Positions 1 through 11,682 of a stretch of DNA of 64,000 nucleotides are shown here, piece after piece. The notes beneath the pieces were generated by a model. It did not search any database. It was given only the letters and a program-made list of their open reading frames with translations, and was not told where the DNA came from. Position 1 is the first letter of the stretch. Every line of letters begins with the position of its first letter. Origin of the DNA: Leucaena leucocephala (taxonomy: Eukaryota > Streptophyta > Magnoliopsida > Fabales > Fabaceae). The stretch lies in contig CM073535.1 in NCBI GenBank assembly GCA_037074615.1, positions 15,105,001 through 15,169,000 on the forward strand. The letters run 5' to 3'. The translations under genes were made by a program, and so were the position numbers.

Positions 1-853
1 TTTCCTTCCTTCACAAATGTCAAAACCTAGCCATTACACAATAATATCAAGTTACAACTCAACTTAAACACAAAACCAAGACTAGGATTTCACTAGCTCA
101 CTTTCTTTCTCTACTTTATGTTTCTTACTTCCATCTTTCCAAAATAAATTCTCATGGTTCATTTCCACATAATTTTTCATGTAGAATCAAAATATGAAAC
201 TATAATTTCCAAAATCAAAACACTTTATTTGCTACAGTACCAAACCGAAATGAAGCCCTTGATTCCCAAAAATTCACATTTTGATTCCAATGCTTCCAAT
301 ACTTGTTCTCATACTTTATCCCCACACAATTTTCCATTTTAAACTCATTGGAAGCATCAAAATCATGAAATTCCATCCTATGAACAGTGTCATGCACAGT
401 ACCAGTAAGAACACAAAACCCTAATTTCAAACATACTTGTATTCCCAAGCTTATACCACTTGATTCTAGCTTGTTTAAGCTTGTCTAAACTATCCATAAC
501 ATAAAACTCATATTTTAACCATATATGAGAAGCACTTCCAGCAGCAAACATAAGGGAAATATAGCACAAAAACCCCTTAAAACCATGAGCTAACTTACTA
601 GAACAAAGCTCAAGATCAAAGGAGATGATTACCTTGCTTATTACTTCACTTTGGTTGCTTCTTTCTTGGTTGAATGGAAATTTTGCAAGAGTTTCCCTAT
701 GGTTTACCATGAATTCCAAATTGATCTGAATAGGGGGTATTTATAGAGAAATTGGGGTTGAGATGGATGGCCAAAATTGATTTAGTTACTATTTTATCCA
801 AGGGCTCACATTTAATCTTGCATTTAACTTTTTCTAAAAAGAATAATTATGAC
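1..853 (-). mobile_element. Fragment of long gypsy-type (LARD-like) LTR, minus orientation
   Basis: This stretch resembles 49590-50460 in the same orientation and the reverse complement of about 52262-53050. It therefore belongs to the same long LTR family as 11683-19360 and 48440-54802. A TATA-box equivalent (CTATAAATACC on the minus strand) lies near 733-746, as in the other copies. The window begins inside it, and it is cut at 853 by the copia element. No coding capacity is seen; the short ORFs within it are not conserved features. Confidence 0.7.
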
Positions 854-1430
854 TGAAAGGAATTGGAAGACACGCAGTAGAAATTAATTTAAAAATATTT
901 TCCCATTCCTTGCCAAGATCTACCGTATGTGTTTAAGTCAAGTGGAAAGAAGCATTACCCTTGGTGTTCCTCAGCGACTTTCACAGCTTCTCTCCGCGAC
1001 TGGTGATCTCTTTTCGATCTCAATAAGATATCCACAGCTTCTCTCCGCGGCTCGTGCTCTCTTTCTGATTGCAAGAAGTCGATGCCTCAGGTCAGCTTCC
1101 TCTACTAGTATCTACACGAACAGCGTTCCAACTACGAACGACGTGCTAGCGTCTCCTGTCCCTCCAAAGCTCTCTCAAGAATTCGTCCTCTCTGTCTCTA
1201 CTTCAGCAGTTTCTTATATGCAAACCTTTTGCAGATTCCGTTCGGCCTTTTGTGTTGTGCGTTGTGTGCCAAAAAATGTAGCTCCTAAAATCAGATATAT
1301 AGGATGCTCTGCGTTTTTCTCAACCGAATTGGATCTTGGAATTAATCTATATTAATTCTGAAATTAATACAATATCACAAATTGTATAATTTGATAAGAA
1401 ACTAATTAAATAAATAATGTTTATATTAAA

Positions 1431-3429
1431 TGTAAGGAATTGGAAGACACGCAGCGGAAATAAACTTTAAAAATTTTCCATTCCTTGCCAGGATCTGCCG
1501 TATGTGTTTAAGTCAAGTGGAAAGAATCATTACCCTTAGTGTTGCTCAGCGAATTTCACAGCTTCTCTACGTGGGTGGTGATCTCTTTCTGATCGCAAGA
1601 AATCGACGGAGTGTTCCTCAGCGACCTTCACAGATTCTCTCCGCGGACGGTGGTCTCTTTCCGATCACAAGAAGTCGACGCCTCAGGTCGGCTTCCTCTA
1701 CTGGTATCCACACGAACAGCGTTCCAACCACGAACGACGTGCTAGCGTCTCCTGTCCCTCCAAGGCTTTCACAAGTCTCCGTCTCTATTTCAGCAGTTTC
1801 TTGTCTGCAAACCTTTTGCAGATTCCGTTCGGCCTTTTGTGTTCTGTGTTCTTTTCAAACGTAGCTCCTCCAATCAGATATAGAGGATGCTATGCGTTTT
1901 TACACCTGACCTAATTGGATTTTGGAGTTAATCTTATATTAATTCCGAATTGATACAATATCATATATTGTATAATTTTATAAGAAACTAATTAAATAAA
2001 ATAATATTAAATCCGTCCCACAGATTTAATTACTTATTTATTTAACTTTAAATAAAGATGAGACTGAGTTATATTTGATTTATTCCCATAAATCAAATTT
2101 GAGATATCCTATCAATTTAAATTTCGAATTTCAAACGTGATAGAGATTTAATTTATCCTTATAAATTAAATCTTATAAATATCTCTTATATGAGATATCC
2201 TATCAATTTGAATTTCGAATTTCAAACGTGATAGAGATTTAATTTATCCTTATAAATTAAATCTTATAAATATCTCTTATATGAGATATCCTATCAATTT
2301 GAATTTCGAATTTCAAACGTGATAGAGATTTAATTTATCCTTATAAATTAAATCTTATAAATATCTCTTATATGAGATATCCTATCAATTTGAATTTCGA
2401 ATTCAAACATGATAGGGATTTAATTTATCCTTATAAATTAAATCTCATATATCTCATATATATAATATATATATATACGAATTTATATATATACGAATAT
2501 AAATATAAATAAATATATATATACATTCACCTGGATCTTTCATTGAATCTGGACATGTCTTAGATTCAATGAATCTGGACATCATAGCTCGTGTTGGGCT
2601 ATTTTGTGTGCGACCCTGTAGGCCCATATGAAGTTGGCAGTGGGCCATTTGCTATACTAGCCCACAAGTCGCAAGCGGTCTCTAGCAAGACATAACAACT
2701 ACCCAAATCATATGAGGATCGATAAACGATGTAACCTTTTATACAACCATATCATGTCCCTTCTGTCACGCGATATTTTGGTCATGGATGAGGCATGGAT
2801 AATGTCATCCTCCTATTCCCGACCGTTACTTTCTCGATCCCTGAGTAGTCTGACTATAGAAATGGAACTACCTTTCCATTACAGTATGGCCATACATTTC
2901 TCAGACTCACTCATCGAGGGGCCCAGTAATACCTCTCCACGAATGTGAGGGACAAATTCCATCTTGACCATTCACATTCCTCCGCATGAAAAACCACTAA
3001 GCCCAAACATAGTCTTTATGATCACTCGGTCAAAAGTGACTTTTGACTAGGTCAAAGCTGAGCGTTTTGTCATGTAGGAATCCATGATGATCTCAGGTCA
3101 AAGGGCATATTGACATGGTTTGTATATGAGAGAAGCTTATGACGTTACCCATGCAGTTCTCTCATAGCGGGTCGGTCCAACACCCTGTACTCTTACATGT
3201 GCTTATGACTTTGATTTATATCTCTATACATCTTCAAAGTCATACTGGTCTTATTTCATCTGTGCTCCCACATAGATGATCGACCAGGGACATTTAGGAT
3301 AATATCATGAATTATCCAAGGATGGTCATCATAGTAAACATGCAAATAATATGATAACTCAATTAATAAATTCATAAATCAATAATGTTCATAAGACAAT
3401 GATTGGCCCCTAGGGCACGATTTCCAACA
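1431..3429 (-). mobile_element. Solo copia LTR nested in the 3' LTR of element 1
   Basis: A complete LTR (plus-strand start TGTAAGGAATTGG, end TTTCCAACA) interrupts the older LTR. A perfect 5-bp target duplication TTAAA flanks it at 1426-1430 and 3430-3434. No internal domain is present, so it is a solo LTR left by LTR-LTR recombination. At 1999 bp it is the longest copy here, because its internal 91-bp repeat is expanded to four units. It is very similar to the solo LTR at 58474-60278, which lies in the opposite orientation. Confidence 0.93.
2101..2465. repeat. 91-bp tandem repeat within the LTR, four units
   Basis: Units begin with GAGATATCCTATCAATTT at 2101, 2192, 2283 and 2374, a period of 91 bp. 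Sister LTRs carry one unit (16781-18479) or two units (854, 9856, 38622, 45660 and 58474 copies). An AT-dinucleotide-rich tract follows to about 2520. Confidence 0.9.
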
Positions 3430-4662
3430 TTAAATCTGTCCCACAGATTTAATTCACCTATTTATTTAATTTAAATAAAGATAAGATTGGACTATATTTA
3501 ATTTATTCTCATAAATCAAATTTGAGATATCCTATCAATTTGAATTTCAAATTCAAACGTGATAGAGATTTAATTTATCCTTATAAATTAAATCTTGTAA
3601 ATATCTCTTATATGAGATATCCTATCAATTTGAATTTCAAATTCAAACGTGATAGAGATTTAATTTATCCTTATAAATTAAATCCTATATATCCCTTATA
3701 TATAATATATATATACGAATTTATATATATACGAATATAAATATAAATAAATATATACATCAACCCTGGATCATTCATTGAATCTAGACACGTCTTAGAT
3801 TCAATGAATCTGGACATCATAGCTCGTGTTGGGCTATTTTGTGTGCGACCCTGTAGGCCTATATGAAGTTGGCAGTGGGCCATTTGCTATACTGGCCCAC
3901 AAGTCGCAAGCGGTCTCTAGCAAGACATAACGACTACCCAAATCATATGAGGATCGATAAACGATGTAACCTTTTATACAACCATATCATGTCCCTTCTG
4001 TCACGTGATATTTTAGTCATGGATGAGGCATGGATAATGTCATCCTCCTATTCCTGACTGTTACTTTCTCGATCCCTGAGTAGTCTGACTATAGAAATGG
4101 AACTACCTTTCCATTACAGTATGGCCATACATTTATCAGACTCACTCATCGAGGGGCCCAGTAATATCTCTCTATGAATGTGAGGGACAAATTCCATCTT
4201 GACCATTCACATTCCTCCGCGTGAAAAACCACTAAGCCCAAACATAGTCTTTATGATCACTCGGTTAAAAGTGACTTTTGACTAGGTCAAAGCTGAGCGT
4301 TTGTCATGTAGGAATCCATGATGATCTCAGGTCAAAGGGCATAGTACCATGGTTTGTATATGAGAGAAGCTTATGACATAACCCATGCACTCTCTCATAG
4401 CGGGTCGGTCCAACACCTTGTACTCTTACATGTGCCTATGACTTTGATTTATATCTCTATACATCTTCAAAGTCATACTGGTCTTATTTCATCTCTGCTC
4501 CCGCACATATGACCGACCAGGGACATTTAGGATAAGATCATGAATTATCCAAGGATGGTCATCACAGTAAACATGCAAAAAATATGATAACACAATTGAT
4601 AAACTCATAAATCAATAATGTTTATAAGACAATGATTAGCCCCTAGCGCACATTTTCCAACA

Positions 4663-4676
4663 ACCTCCCACTTGCA
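4663..4676 (-). promoter_or_regulatory. Polypurine tract of copia element 1
   Basis: On the minus strand GTGCAAGTGGGAGGT abuts the TGTTGGAAA start of the 3' LTR. This purine-rich run next to the LTR is the usual plus-strand DNA primer site. The equivalent site in element 2 is next to 40448. Confidence 0.75.
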
Positions 4677-5580
4677 CTAGGTACAATCATTAATTTGACT
4701 AATTCCCATTGACCTAACATGACGCTCATGCTTTGCCTGCACAAGTAGCTTTGTTAGAGGATCAGCAACATTATCTTCTCCTGCTACCTTGCATATTTTT
4801 ATATCACCTCTATCATTGATTTCTCTGATGAGATGAAATCGCCTGAGTATGTGCTTGGTCCTTTGATGTGACCTAGGCTCTTTAGCCTGTGCAATGGCAC
4901 CGCTATTGTCACAGAGCAAAGTTATTGGATCTGAGATGGTAGGTATCACCCCTAGTTTCGTGATGAACTTCCTAATCCAAACGGCTTCCTTAGCTGTATC
5001 AGATGCTGCTATATAATTAGCTTCCATTGCAGAATCTGCTACAGTGCCCTGCTTAGAGCTCTTCTAGCTTACTGCTCCATGATTGAGGAGGAATATATAT
5101 CCAGACTGTGATTTTTGGTCATCCTGGTCAGTTTGGAAACTCGCGTCTGTGTAACCAGTTACACAGAGTTCGTCATCTAATCTACCATAGACCAAGAATA
5201 AGTCCTTAGTCCTTCTGAAGTACTTAAAGATATTCTTGACAGCAGTCCAATGGGCCTCACCAGGGTCCTGTTGATATCTTCTAGTCATACTTAAGGCAAA
5301 CGAGACATCCGGTCGAGTACATAATATGGCGTACATGATAGATCCTATGGCCGAGGCATATGGAACTTTACTCATGCGACCTCGCTGATCAGATATATTA
5401 GGACACAGATCTTTGCTGAGGTGACTTACCATGAGACATGGGTATGAAACCCCTCTTTAATTCGTGCATACTGAACCTATGCAGTATTTTGTCTATGTAT
5501 GTACTCTGACTGAGTCCTAGAAGTCTTTTAGATCTATCTCTATAGATCCTGATTCCTAGGATGTAGGTGGATTCACCCAA
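4677..5580 (-). pseudogene. RNase H region of copia element 1 pol
   Basis: The frame has the copia RNase H motifs: YTDASF, which holds the first acid, a degenerate MEANY in place of the MEAEY seen in element 2, and LLCDNS. The C-terminal stretch to 4677 ends shortly before the polypurine tract. A Trp codon has become a stop at 5064-5066 (element 2 keeps Trp there). The Glu of the second motif is replaced by Asn, so catalysis would be lost even without the stop. The region is separated from the reverse transcriptase by a 16-bp deletion near 5585. Confidence 0.85.
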
Positions 5581-6240
5581 GTCTTTCCTAACCAAGACTT
5601 GACAATCTGTAAAGTAGGAATGTCATTCCCAATAAGTAGGATGTCATCGACATAGAGTACCAAAAACACAACTGTGCTCCCACTAACCTTCTTGTACACA
5701 CAAGGTTCATCAATATTTTGAGGAAATCCAAACTCTTTGACTACTTCATCAAAACGATAATTCCAACTCTGAGAGGCTTGCTTCAGTCCATAAATAGACC
5801 TTTGAAGCTTGCACACTTTACCAGAGTCCTCAGAACGCACAAACCCTTCAGGTTTTTTCATGTACACATCCTCAAGGAGCTTTCCATTAAGGAAGGCTGT
5901 CTTGATGTCTATCTGCCATATTTCATAGTCATAATATGCTGCTATGGCAAAGAGGATTCTGATTGATTTAGCCATTGCAACTGGGGAAAAGGTCTCATCA
6001 TAGTCCACACCATAAGTTTGAGTAAATCCTTTTGCAACCAGTCGTGCCTTGAAGACATTTACATTGCCATCCATGTTAGTTTTCTCCTTAAAAACCCACT
6101 TGCACTGGACAGTTTTTACACCTTCAGGCGGGTCGACTAAGGTCCAAACCTCATTGTCGTACATGGATTACATTTCAAACTTCATGGCATTAAGCCACTT
6201 TTCAGAGTTTGGTCCCACTATAGCTTCTCGATAGGTAGTC
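5556..6240 (-). pseudogene. Reverse transcriptase region of copia element 1 pol
   Basis: Copia reverse transcriptase (RVT_2 type). The N-terminal part includes VWTLVDPPEGVKTV, then KARLVAKGFTQ, DIKTAFLNG with a catalytic Asp, and YVDDILLIG at 5643-5654 with the catalytic Asp pair. It is broken upstream by a Gln-to-stop change next to the MYDNEVW start. Downstream, a 16-bp deletion at about 5585 shifts the frame compared with the intact stretch in element 2. The motifs are clear, but the protein could not be made as one piece. Confidence 0.9.
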
Positions 6241-6473
6241 GGCTCATTATACTCAATGAGCAACACATCACGACTGTCAGAAATCAGAAATCCATATCTC
6301 TGAGGCTGAAGTCGTGTCCTATTAGACTTCCGTGGACCTTGCGTGACTTGAGGAGTCTCAATAACTTGTTGTGAGTCTTCTCTATTTTCTATCTGCAGTT
6401 ATGTGGTGTCTTGTGGCTCTTGAACTTCTTCGAGGTGTACCTTACTCCCACTGGTTCTTTTAGAGATAAATTC

Positions 6474-7571
6474 TCATTCGAGAAAGATACCATTTCTGAC
6501 AACAAACACTTTGTTATCAGCAGGGTTGTAGACGTAATATCCCTTTGTTTCCTTAGGATATCCCACAAAAAGGCACTTTGAGGATTTGGGTGCTAATTTG
6601 TCTGAGGCTTGTTGCTTAACATAGACCTCGCATCCCCAAATCTTGAGGAAAGACAAACTAGGCGTCCTCCCAGTCCATATCTCATATGGAGTCTTTTCAA
6701 TTGCCTTAGATGGAACACGATTGAGTGTGAACACAGCTGTCTCTAGGGCATGGCCCCAAAAGGAGGGCAGAAGATCTATTCGACTCATCATGGATCGAAC
6801 CATATCTAATAGTGTACGATTCCTCCGTTCAGAAACGCCATTCCATTATGGTGTCCCTGGAGGAGTCAATTGTGAGACTATCCCACAACTCCTGAGATGA
6901 CCTATGAACTCTTAGCTCAAATATTCACCACCCCGATCAGATCGAAGGGCTTTAATTATTTTGCCAAGCTGGTTTTGTACTTCATTTTGAAATATCTTGA
7001 ACTTTTCAAAAGATTCAGATTTATGTTTCATCAGATAGATGTACCCATATCTGCTGAAATCATCTATGAATGTTATGAAGTACGAATAACCTCCTCTGGC
7101 ATTTGTGTTCATCGGTCCACACACATCTGTATGTATGAGGCCCAATAAATCAGTGGCCCTCTCACTGTGCCCAGTGAAGGGTGACTTTGTCATCTTTCCT
7201 AACAACCAAGACTCGCAAGTGTCATATGATTCAAAATCAAATGAGTTTAGAAATCCATCTTGATGGAGTTTGGAAATGCGTTTCTTATTTATGTGGCCCA
7301 GACGACAGTGCCAGAGGTATGTTGGATTCAAATCATTTGGTTTGACCCTTTTAGTGGTTATGTTATAGATATTTCCATGATTGGGTTGTTCCAAATTTAA
7401 TATGTAATAATCAACATGCAAATCACCATGAGCATAGAAAACATCATTACGATAAATAGAACATCTACTATTCCCAGCAATGGAAGTGAAACCTTCCTTA
7501 TCCAAATAAGAAAGTGAAACAATGTTACTACTTAAAGCAGGAACATAATAGCAATTGTTCAAAACTAACAA
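6474..7571 (-). pseudogene. Integrase region of copia element 1 pol
   Basis: GAG-pre-integrase and integrase core. The HHCC zinc finger has WHCRLGH and then TCESW, where Trp (7206-7208) replaces the second Cys that element 2 keeps. The catalytic core shows HTDVCGP and RSDRGGEY. A Gln-to-stop change follows GGEYLS at 6912-6914. The C-terminal part at 6474-6803 carries ETAVFTLNRVPSKA and TPYEIWTGRTPSLSFLK, typical of plant copia integrases. A one-base deletion near 7573, relative to element 2, separates this frame from gag-protease. The enzyme is dead. Confidence 0.88.
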
Positions 7572-8638
7572 AACCCAGTGGGCAGAACTAATTCATAAGT
7601 GCCTATAGCTAACGCAGCAACCCTGTTTCCAACTCGTAGGTCAACCTCACCCTTTTTCAGCTTCCTACTGTCCTTTAGTCCCTGCACATTTGTACAAATG
7701 TGAGAACCACATGCAGTATCTAATACCCATGAAGTGGAAGTAGAAAGATGAATGTCTATAACATAAATACCTGAAGCGATAGCCCCGCTATCCTTCTTGT
7801 TCTTTTTCAGATCTTCGAGGTAGAGTTTGCAATTCCTCTTCCAATAACCAGGTTCATTGCAGAAGAAGCAGACTCCTTCCTTTGGAGGCTTTGCCTTCTT
7901 TGGTGCAGGCTTGGTTTCGGGCTTGCCTGACTCTTTGGTCTTACCTGATAAGCCATGACCCTTCCCCTTGCCTTTGCCTTTCCTTTTCATACCCTTTCCT
8001 TTCTGAACCATCAAAACAGCATTGGGCTTCTTCTTAAGGCTCGGCTCAGCAGTTTTAAGCATCCCATGCAGTTCATAAATAGATTTCTCCATGTTGTTCA
8101 TGTTGTAGTTCATGACAAACTGGTCATAACTTTCTGGGAGTGAGTTTAAGATAAAATCTGTAGCTAACTCCTGGCCCATGGGAAATCCAAGCCTTTCAAG
8201 GTGATCAATGTACCCTTTCATCTTTAAGACATGAGTACTGACTGATGCACCTTCAGCCATCTTGCAGGAATGTAAGGCCTTAATGGTCTCATACCTCTCT
8301 TTCCTTGCCTGTTGTTGGAACATTTCCTTGAGATGCACAATCATCTCATAAGCCTCCATGTGTTCCAGATCTCTTTGGAGCTCTGGAACCATGGTGCCTA
8401 GCATCAAGCATCTCACATCAATAGAGACTTCCTTATACTTCGTGTAAGCATCTCTCTGAGCTCTAGGAGCATTGGTCACTGGCTCCTCAGGAATGGGTTG
8501 ATCTAGGACATGCGCCTTTCTTTCCTGCTTGAGAATAATTCTCAAGTTCCTAAACCAGTCAAGAAAGTTTGTCCCATTAAGTTTGTCCTTCTCAAGGACA
8601 GATCGCAGTGATAATGTAGCAGTATTACTAGTCGTCAT
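7565..8638 (-). pseudogene. Gag and protease region of copia element 1
   Basis: The start codon at 8638 (MTTSNTATL) is preferred over the upstream Met at 8689 because element 2 has the same start. Gag shows the copia gag core, with WFRNLRIILKQ, a conserved LNSLPESYDQF, and MLKTAE before a Lys/Gly-rich basic tract. The zinc knuckle at 7829-7870 reads CFFCNEPGYWKRNC: the zinc-binding His is Tyr, whereas element 2 keeps His. Protease follows with WVLDTACGSH, its Asp codon at 7718-7720. A single-base deletion near 7573 ends the frame shortly after. About 357 codons are open, the longest stretch in either copia element. Confidence 0.9.
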
Positions 8639-8639
8639 G

Positions 8640-9842
8640 ATTCTACAATTAAAAATATGCAATTTAATTAGCAATATCCCACTAAACAAAGAACCCTCAA
8701 TGCAATAGTTAGTGGGCTAAGATCCATATTTAGCTCAAACTTAAGTCCGCTTTAGCAAGACGCTTAAATTAAGTTATTTAGGTAGGTAACACCTTTACCA
8801 ATTACATCAAATGTAACTCTTAGATATTCATGGGATTGTATCATCATAAGATCTGTCATGTTTTTAATCCCATCTAATGCCTTGAGACCCAAAACCGTTT
8901 TGTTAATCTCAATTAAGTCAAACAATAATAAACATGTGAGAGTAGCACTATTACTCTTGCTTATCTCCCCAAGATAACTCAAAAGCACCCACTTTAGTGG
9001 AGTCCACAATTGAACGATCGAGGTTTTGACAAGTGTTCATAAATTGACAGCATTATGACTTAAGATTTCATTCAGAGGGCTTAATTTATCTATCTTGTTT
9101 ATAAGAATGCATATTTCTCAGTTTGTATCTCATACAAGTAATATGCATGTTTCTGATATAATCATAAGATGCATAATTTAAACGTGATACAATATGGCTC
9201 ACCTATCCTAAGTCCCCTCAAGCCAATGAGAGGAGCTCTCTAATAAGAAAAGGGAAATTACATATAGAAACCTCTTTTAACATTCAAGGGGAGTGAGATG
9301 AGAAGATAAGGTACATTGAGAGTATATAGAGGAAGGCACGACACGCAGGCCGTAAAAACATTACAACACTTGCAATCTAGAGCCATATTGTTCACCATAC
9401 CCAAACATTAAAGAATCAATATTCAGATCTAATTAAAGGGCAATTAATGTTTCAAATCTAAAACATTCACAAAATAACATGTGTTACGATTGTGTTGTGC
9501 TACGAACAGGTAGCCACGGTGGTCCCGCTAGCCAGTTAGTGGACGGCTGTCCCGCTAGCCAGTTAGTGGGCGGGGTCTGGGGGCAGCGCCCCGAGGAAAA
9601 AAATTTTGTTTCATAAATAATCATGAATATGCATTCGGTTTTCTTAGACCCTATCTATGTTAATTGATCAAATCAAAATGTATCACCACCGATTTCAATT
9701 CCCTTTTAGATTCCTTTTATGTCATACATAACACGGATTCCTCATATGTCATACATAAAACGCATATTTTATATGAACGGCTACAACTAACACATATCAT
9801 ATTAATCAACAATCAAGCCTAACTTAAACACAAAACGGCATA
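8640..9842 (-). other. 5' leader of copia element 1
   Basis: About 1.2 kb of untranslated leader lies between the primer binding site and gag. It contains an 81-codon ORF (8764-9009) also open in element 2. A GC-rich block (9523-9594) has a 24-bp repeat in two copies (9523-9546 and 9550-9573) and a GGGGC/GCCCC hairpin at about 9581-9594. The GC-rich block stands out sharply from its AT-rich surroundings and is shared with element 2 near 45325-45400. A packaging or dimerisation role is possible by position only. Confidence 0.6.
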
Positions 9843-9854
9843 GCTCTGATACCA
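9843..9854 (-). promoter_or_regulatory. Primer binding site (initiator Met-tRNA), element 1
   Basis: The minus strand reads TGGTATCAGAGC, the standard plant retroelement primer site complementary to the 3' end of initiator tRNA-Met. It lies one base inside the 5' LTR boundary at 9856. Confidence 0.93.
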
Positions 9855-9855
9855 C

Positions 9856-11682
9856 TGAAAGGAATTGGAAGACACGTAGCGGAAATTAACTTAAAATTTT
9901 TCCATTCCTTGCCAGGATCTACCATATGTGTTTAAGTCAAGTGGGAAGAAGCATTACCCTCAATGTTCCTCTGCGACTTCCACAGCTCCTCTCCGCGGCT
10001 GGTGATCTCCTTTTGACAGCAAGAAGTCGACGGAGTGTTCCTCAACGACCTCCACAGCTTCTTTTCGCGGCTCGTGCTCTCTTTCTGATCGCAAGAAGTC
10101 GATGCCTTAGGTCGGCTCCCTCTACTGGTATCCACACGAATAGCGTTCTAATCACGAATGACGTGCTAGCGTTTCCTGTCCTTCTAAGGCTTTCTCAACA
10201 ATTCGTCCTCTCTGTCTCTATTTCAACAGTTTCTTATCTGTAAACCTTTTGTAGATTCCCTTCGGCCTTTTGTGTTATGTTTTGTTTTTTTTAAAACGTA
10301 GCTCCTAAAATCAGATATATAGGATGGTCTGCGTTTTTCTCAACTGAATTGAATTTTGGAATTAATCTATATTAATTCTGAAATTAATACAATATCATAT
10401 ATTGTATGATTTGATAAGAAACTAATTAAATAAATAATGTTTATATTAAATCTGTCCTACAGATTTAATTCACCTATTTATTTAATTTAAAATAAAGAGA
10501 AGACGGGACTATATTTGATTTATTCCCATAAATCAAATTCGAGATATCATGTCAATTTGAATTTCAAATTCAAACGTGATAGAGATTTAATTTATCCTTA
10601 TAAATTAAATCTTATAAATATCTCTTATATGAGATATTCTATCAATTTGAATTTCAAATTCAAACGTGATAGAGATTTAATTTATCCTTATAAATTAAAT
10701 CCTATATATTCCTTATATATAATGTATATATACAAATTTATATATATATACGAATATAAATATAAATAAATATATACATTAACCTTGGATTATTCGTTGA
10801 ATCTGGACACGTCTTAGATTCAATGAATCTGGATATCATAGCTCGTGTTGGGCTATTTTGTGTGCGACCCTGTAGGCCCATATGAAGTTGGCAGTGGGCT
10901 ATTTACTATACTGGCCCACAAGTCGCAAGCGGTCTCTAGCAAGACATAACGACTACCCAAATCATATGAGGATCGATAAACGATGTAACCTTTTATACAA
11001 CCATATCATGTCCCTTCTGTCACGCGATATTTTGGTCATGGATGAGGCATGGATAATGTCATCCTCCTATTCCTGACCGTTACTTTCTCGATCCCTGAGT
11101 AGTCTGATTATAGAAATGGAACTACCTTTCCATTACAGTATGGCCATACGTTTCTCAGACTCACTCATCGAGCGGCCCAGTAATATCTCTCTACGAATGT
11201 GAGGGACAAATTCCATCTTGACCATTCACATTCCTCCGCATGAAAAACTACTAAGCCCGAATATAGTCTTTATGATCACTCGGTCAAAAGTGACTTTTGA
11301 CTAGGTCAAAGCTGAGCGTTTGTCATGTAGGAATCCATGATGATCTCAGGTCAAAGGGCATAGTGACATGGTTTGTATATGAGAGAAGCTTATGACATAA
11401 CCCATGCAGCTCTCTCATAGCGGGTCGGTCCAACACCTTATACTCTTACATGTGCCTATGACTTTGATTTATATCTCTATACATCTTCAAAGTCATACTG
11501 GCTTTATTTCATCTCTGCTCCCACATAGATGACCGACCAGGGACATTTAGGATAAGATCATGAATTATCCAAGGATGGTCATCACAATAAACATGCAAAT
11601 AATATGATAACACAATTAATAAATTCATAAATCAATAATGTTCATAAGACAATGATTGGCCCCTAGGGCACGTTTTCCAACA
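9856..11682 (-). repeat. 5' LTR of copia element 1
   Basis: An 1827-bp LTR, plus-strand start TGAAAGGAATTGG and end TTTTCCAACA, with two 90-bp internal units at 10541 and 10631. Diagnostic words such as GAGATATCATGTC and CCTCAATGTTCC match both LTRs of element 2, not the 854 LTR of the same element. Flanking bases 11683-11687 (AAAAT) do not repeat on the far side. Confidence 0.92.

Larger units (their letters stand above)
854..4662 (-). repeat. 3' LTR of copia element 1, split by a nested LTR
   Basis: In plus orientation the LTR starts TGAAAGGAATTGG at 854 and ends TTTTCCAACA at 4662, with a TG...CA form on the minus strand. Without the nested insertion (1431-3429 plus one 5-bp duplication) it is about 1.8 kb. 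It carries two copies of a 90-bp internal repeat, starting near 3522 and 3612. Diagnostic positions match the solo LTR at 16781-18479 better than its own partner LTR at 9856-11682. The small ORFs in it recur in every LTR copy only because the LTRs are alike. Confidence 0.9.
854..11682 (-). mobile_element. Ty1/copia retrotransposon, element 1 (degenerate, chimeric)
   Basis: LTR-flanked element read on the minus strand. The 5' LTR is 9856-11682 and the 3' LTR is 854-4662, interrupted by a nested solo LTR. A primer binding site for initiator Met-tRNA lies at 9843-9854 and a polypurine tract at about 4663-4676. The coding order is gag, protease, integrase, reverse transcriptase, RNase H, which is the copia order. 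The reading frame is broken by several stops and frameshifts. Flanks are ATGAC on the left and AAAAT on the right, so there is no target-site duplication. The two LTRs also belong to different subfamilies, which suggests the element is a recombination product rather than one simple insertion. Confidence 0.9.

Noticed and set aside
927..1355. ORF starting MCLSQVERS, repeated at 1502, 9926, 16865, 38615 and 59845 (minus) as a possible conserved gene family
   Set aside because: Each copy lies at the same place in a copia LTR. Lengths and ends differ through frameshifts, and one occurs on the other strand with its LTR. The similarity is LTR similarity.
2712..2948. ORFs MRIDKRCNLL and MKLAVGHLLYW in several LTRs
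   Set aside because: Same reason: they recur only because the LTR recurs, and they vary in start and end among copies.
8764..9009. 81-codon leader ORF open in both copia elements (also 44568-44813) as a hidden element protein
   Set aside because: The two copies differ at seven bases, six of them changing the amino acid. This shows no sign of purifying selection, and with so few changes an open frame is expected by chance.
9843..9854. tRNA-like sequence
   Set aside because: It is only 12 bases complementary to the tRNA-Met 3' end and is the primer site, not a tRNA gene.
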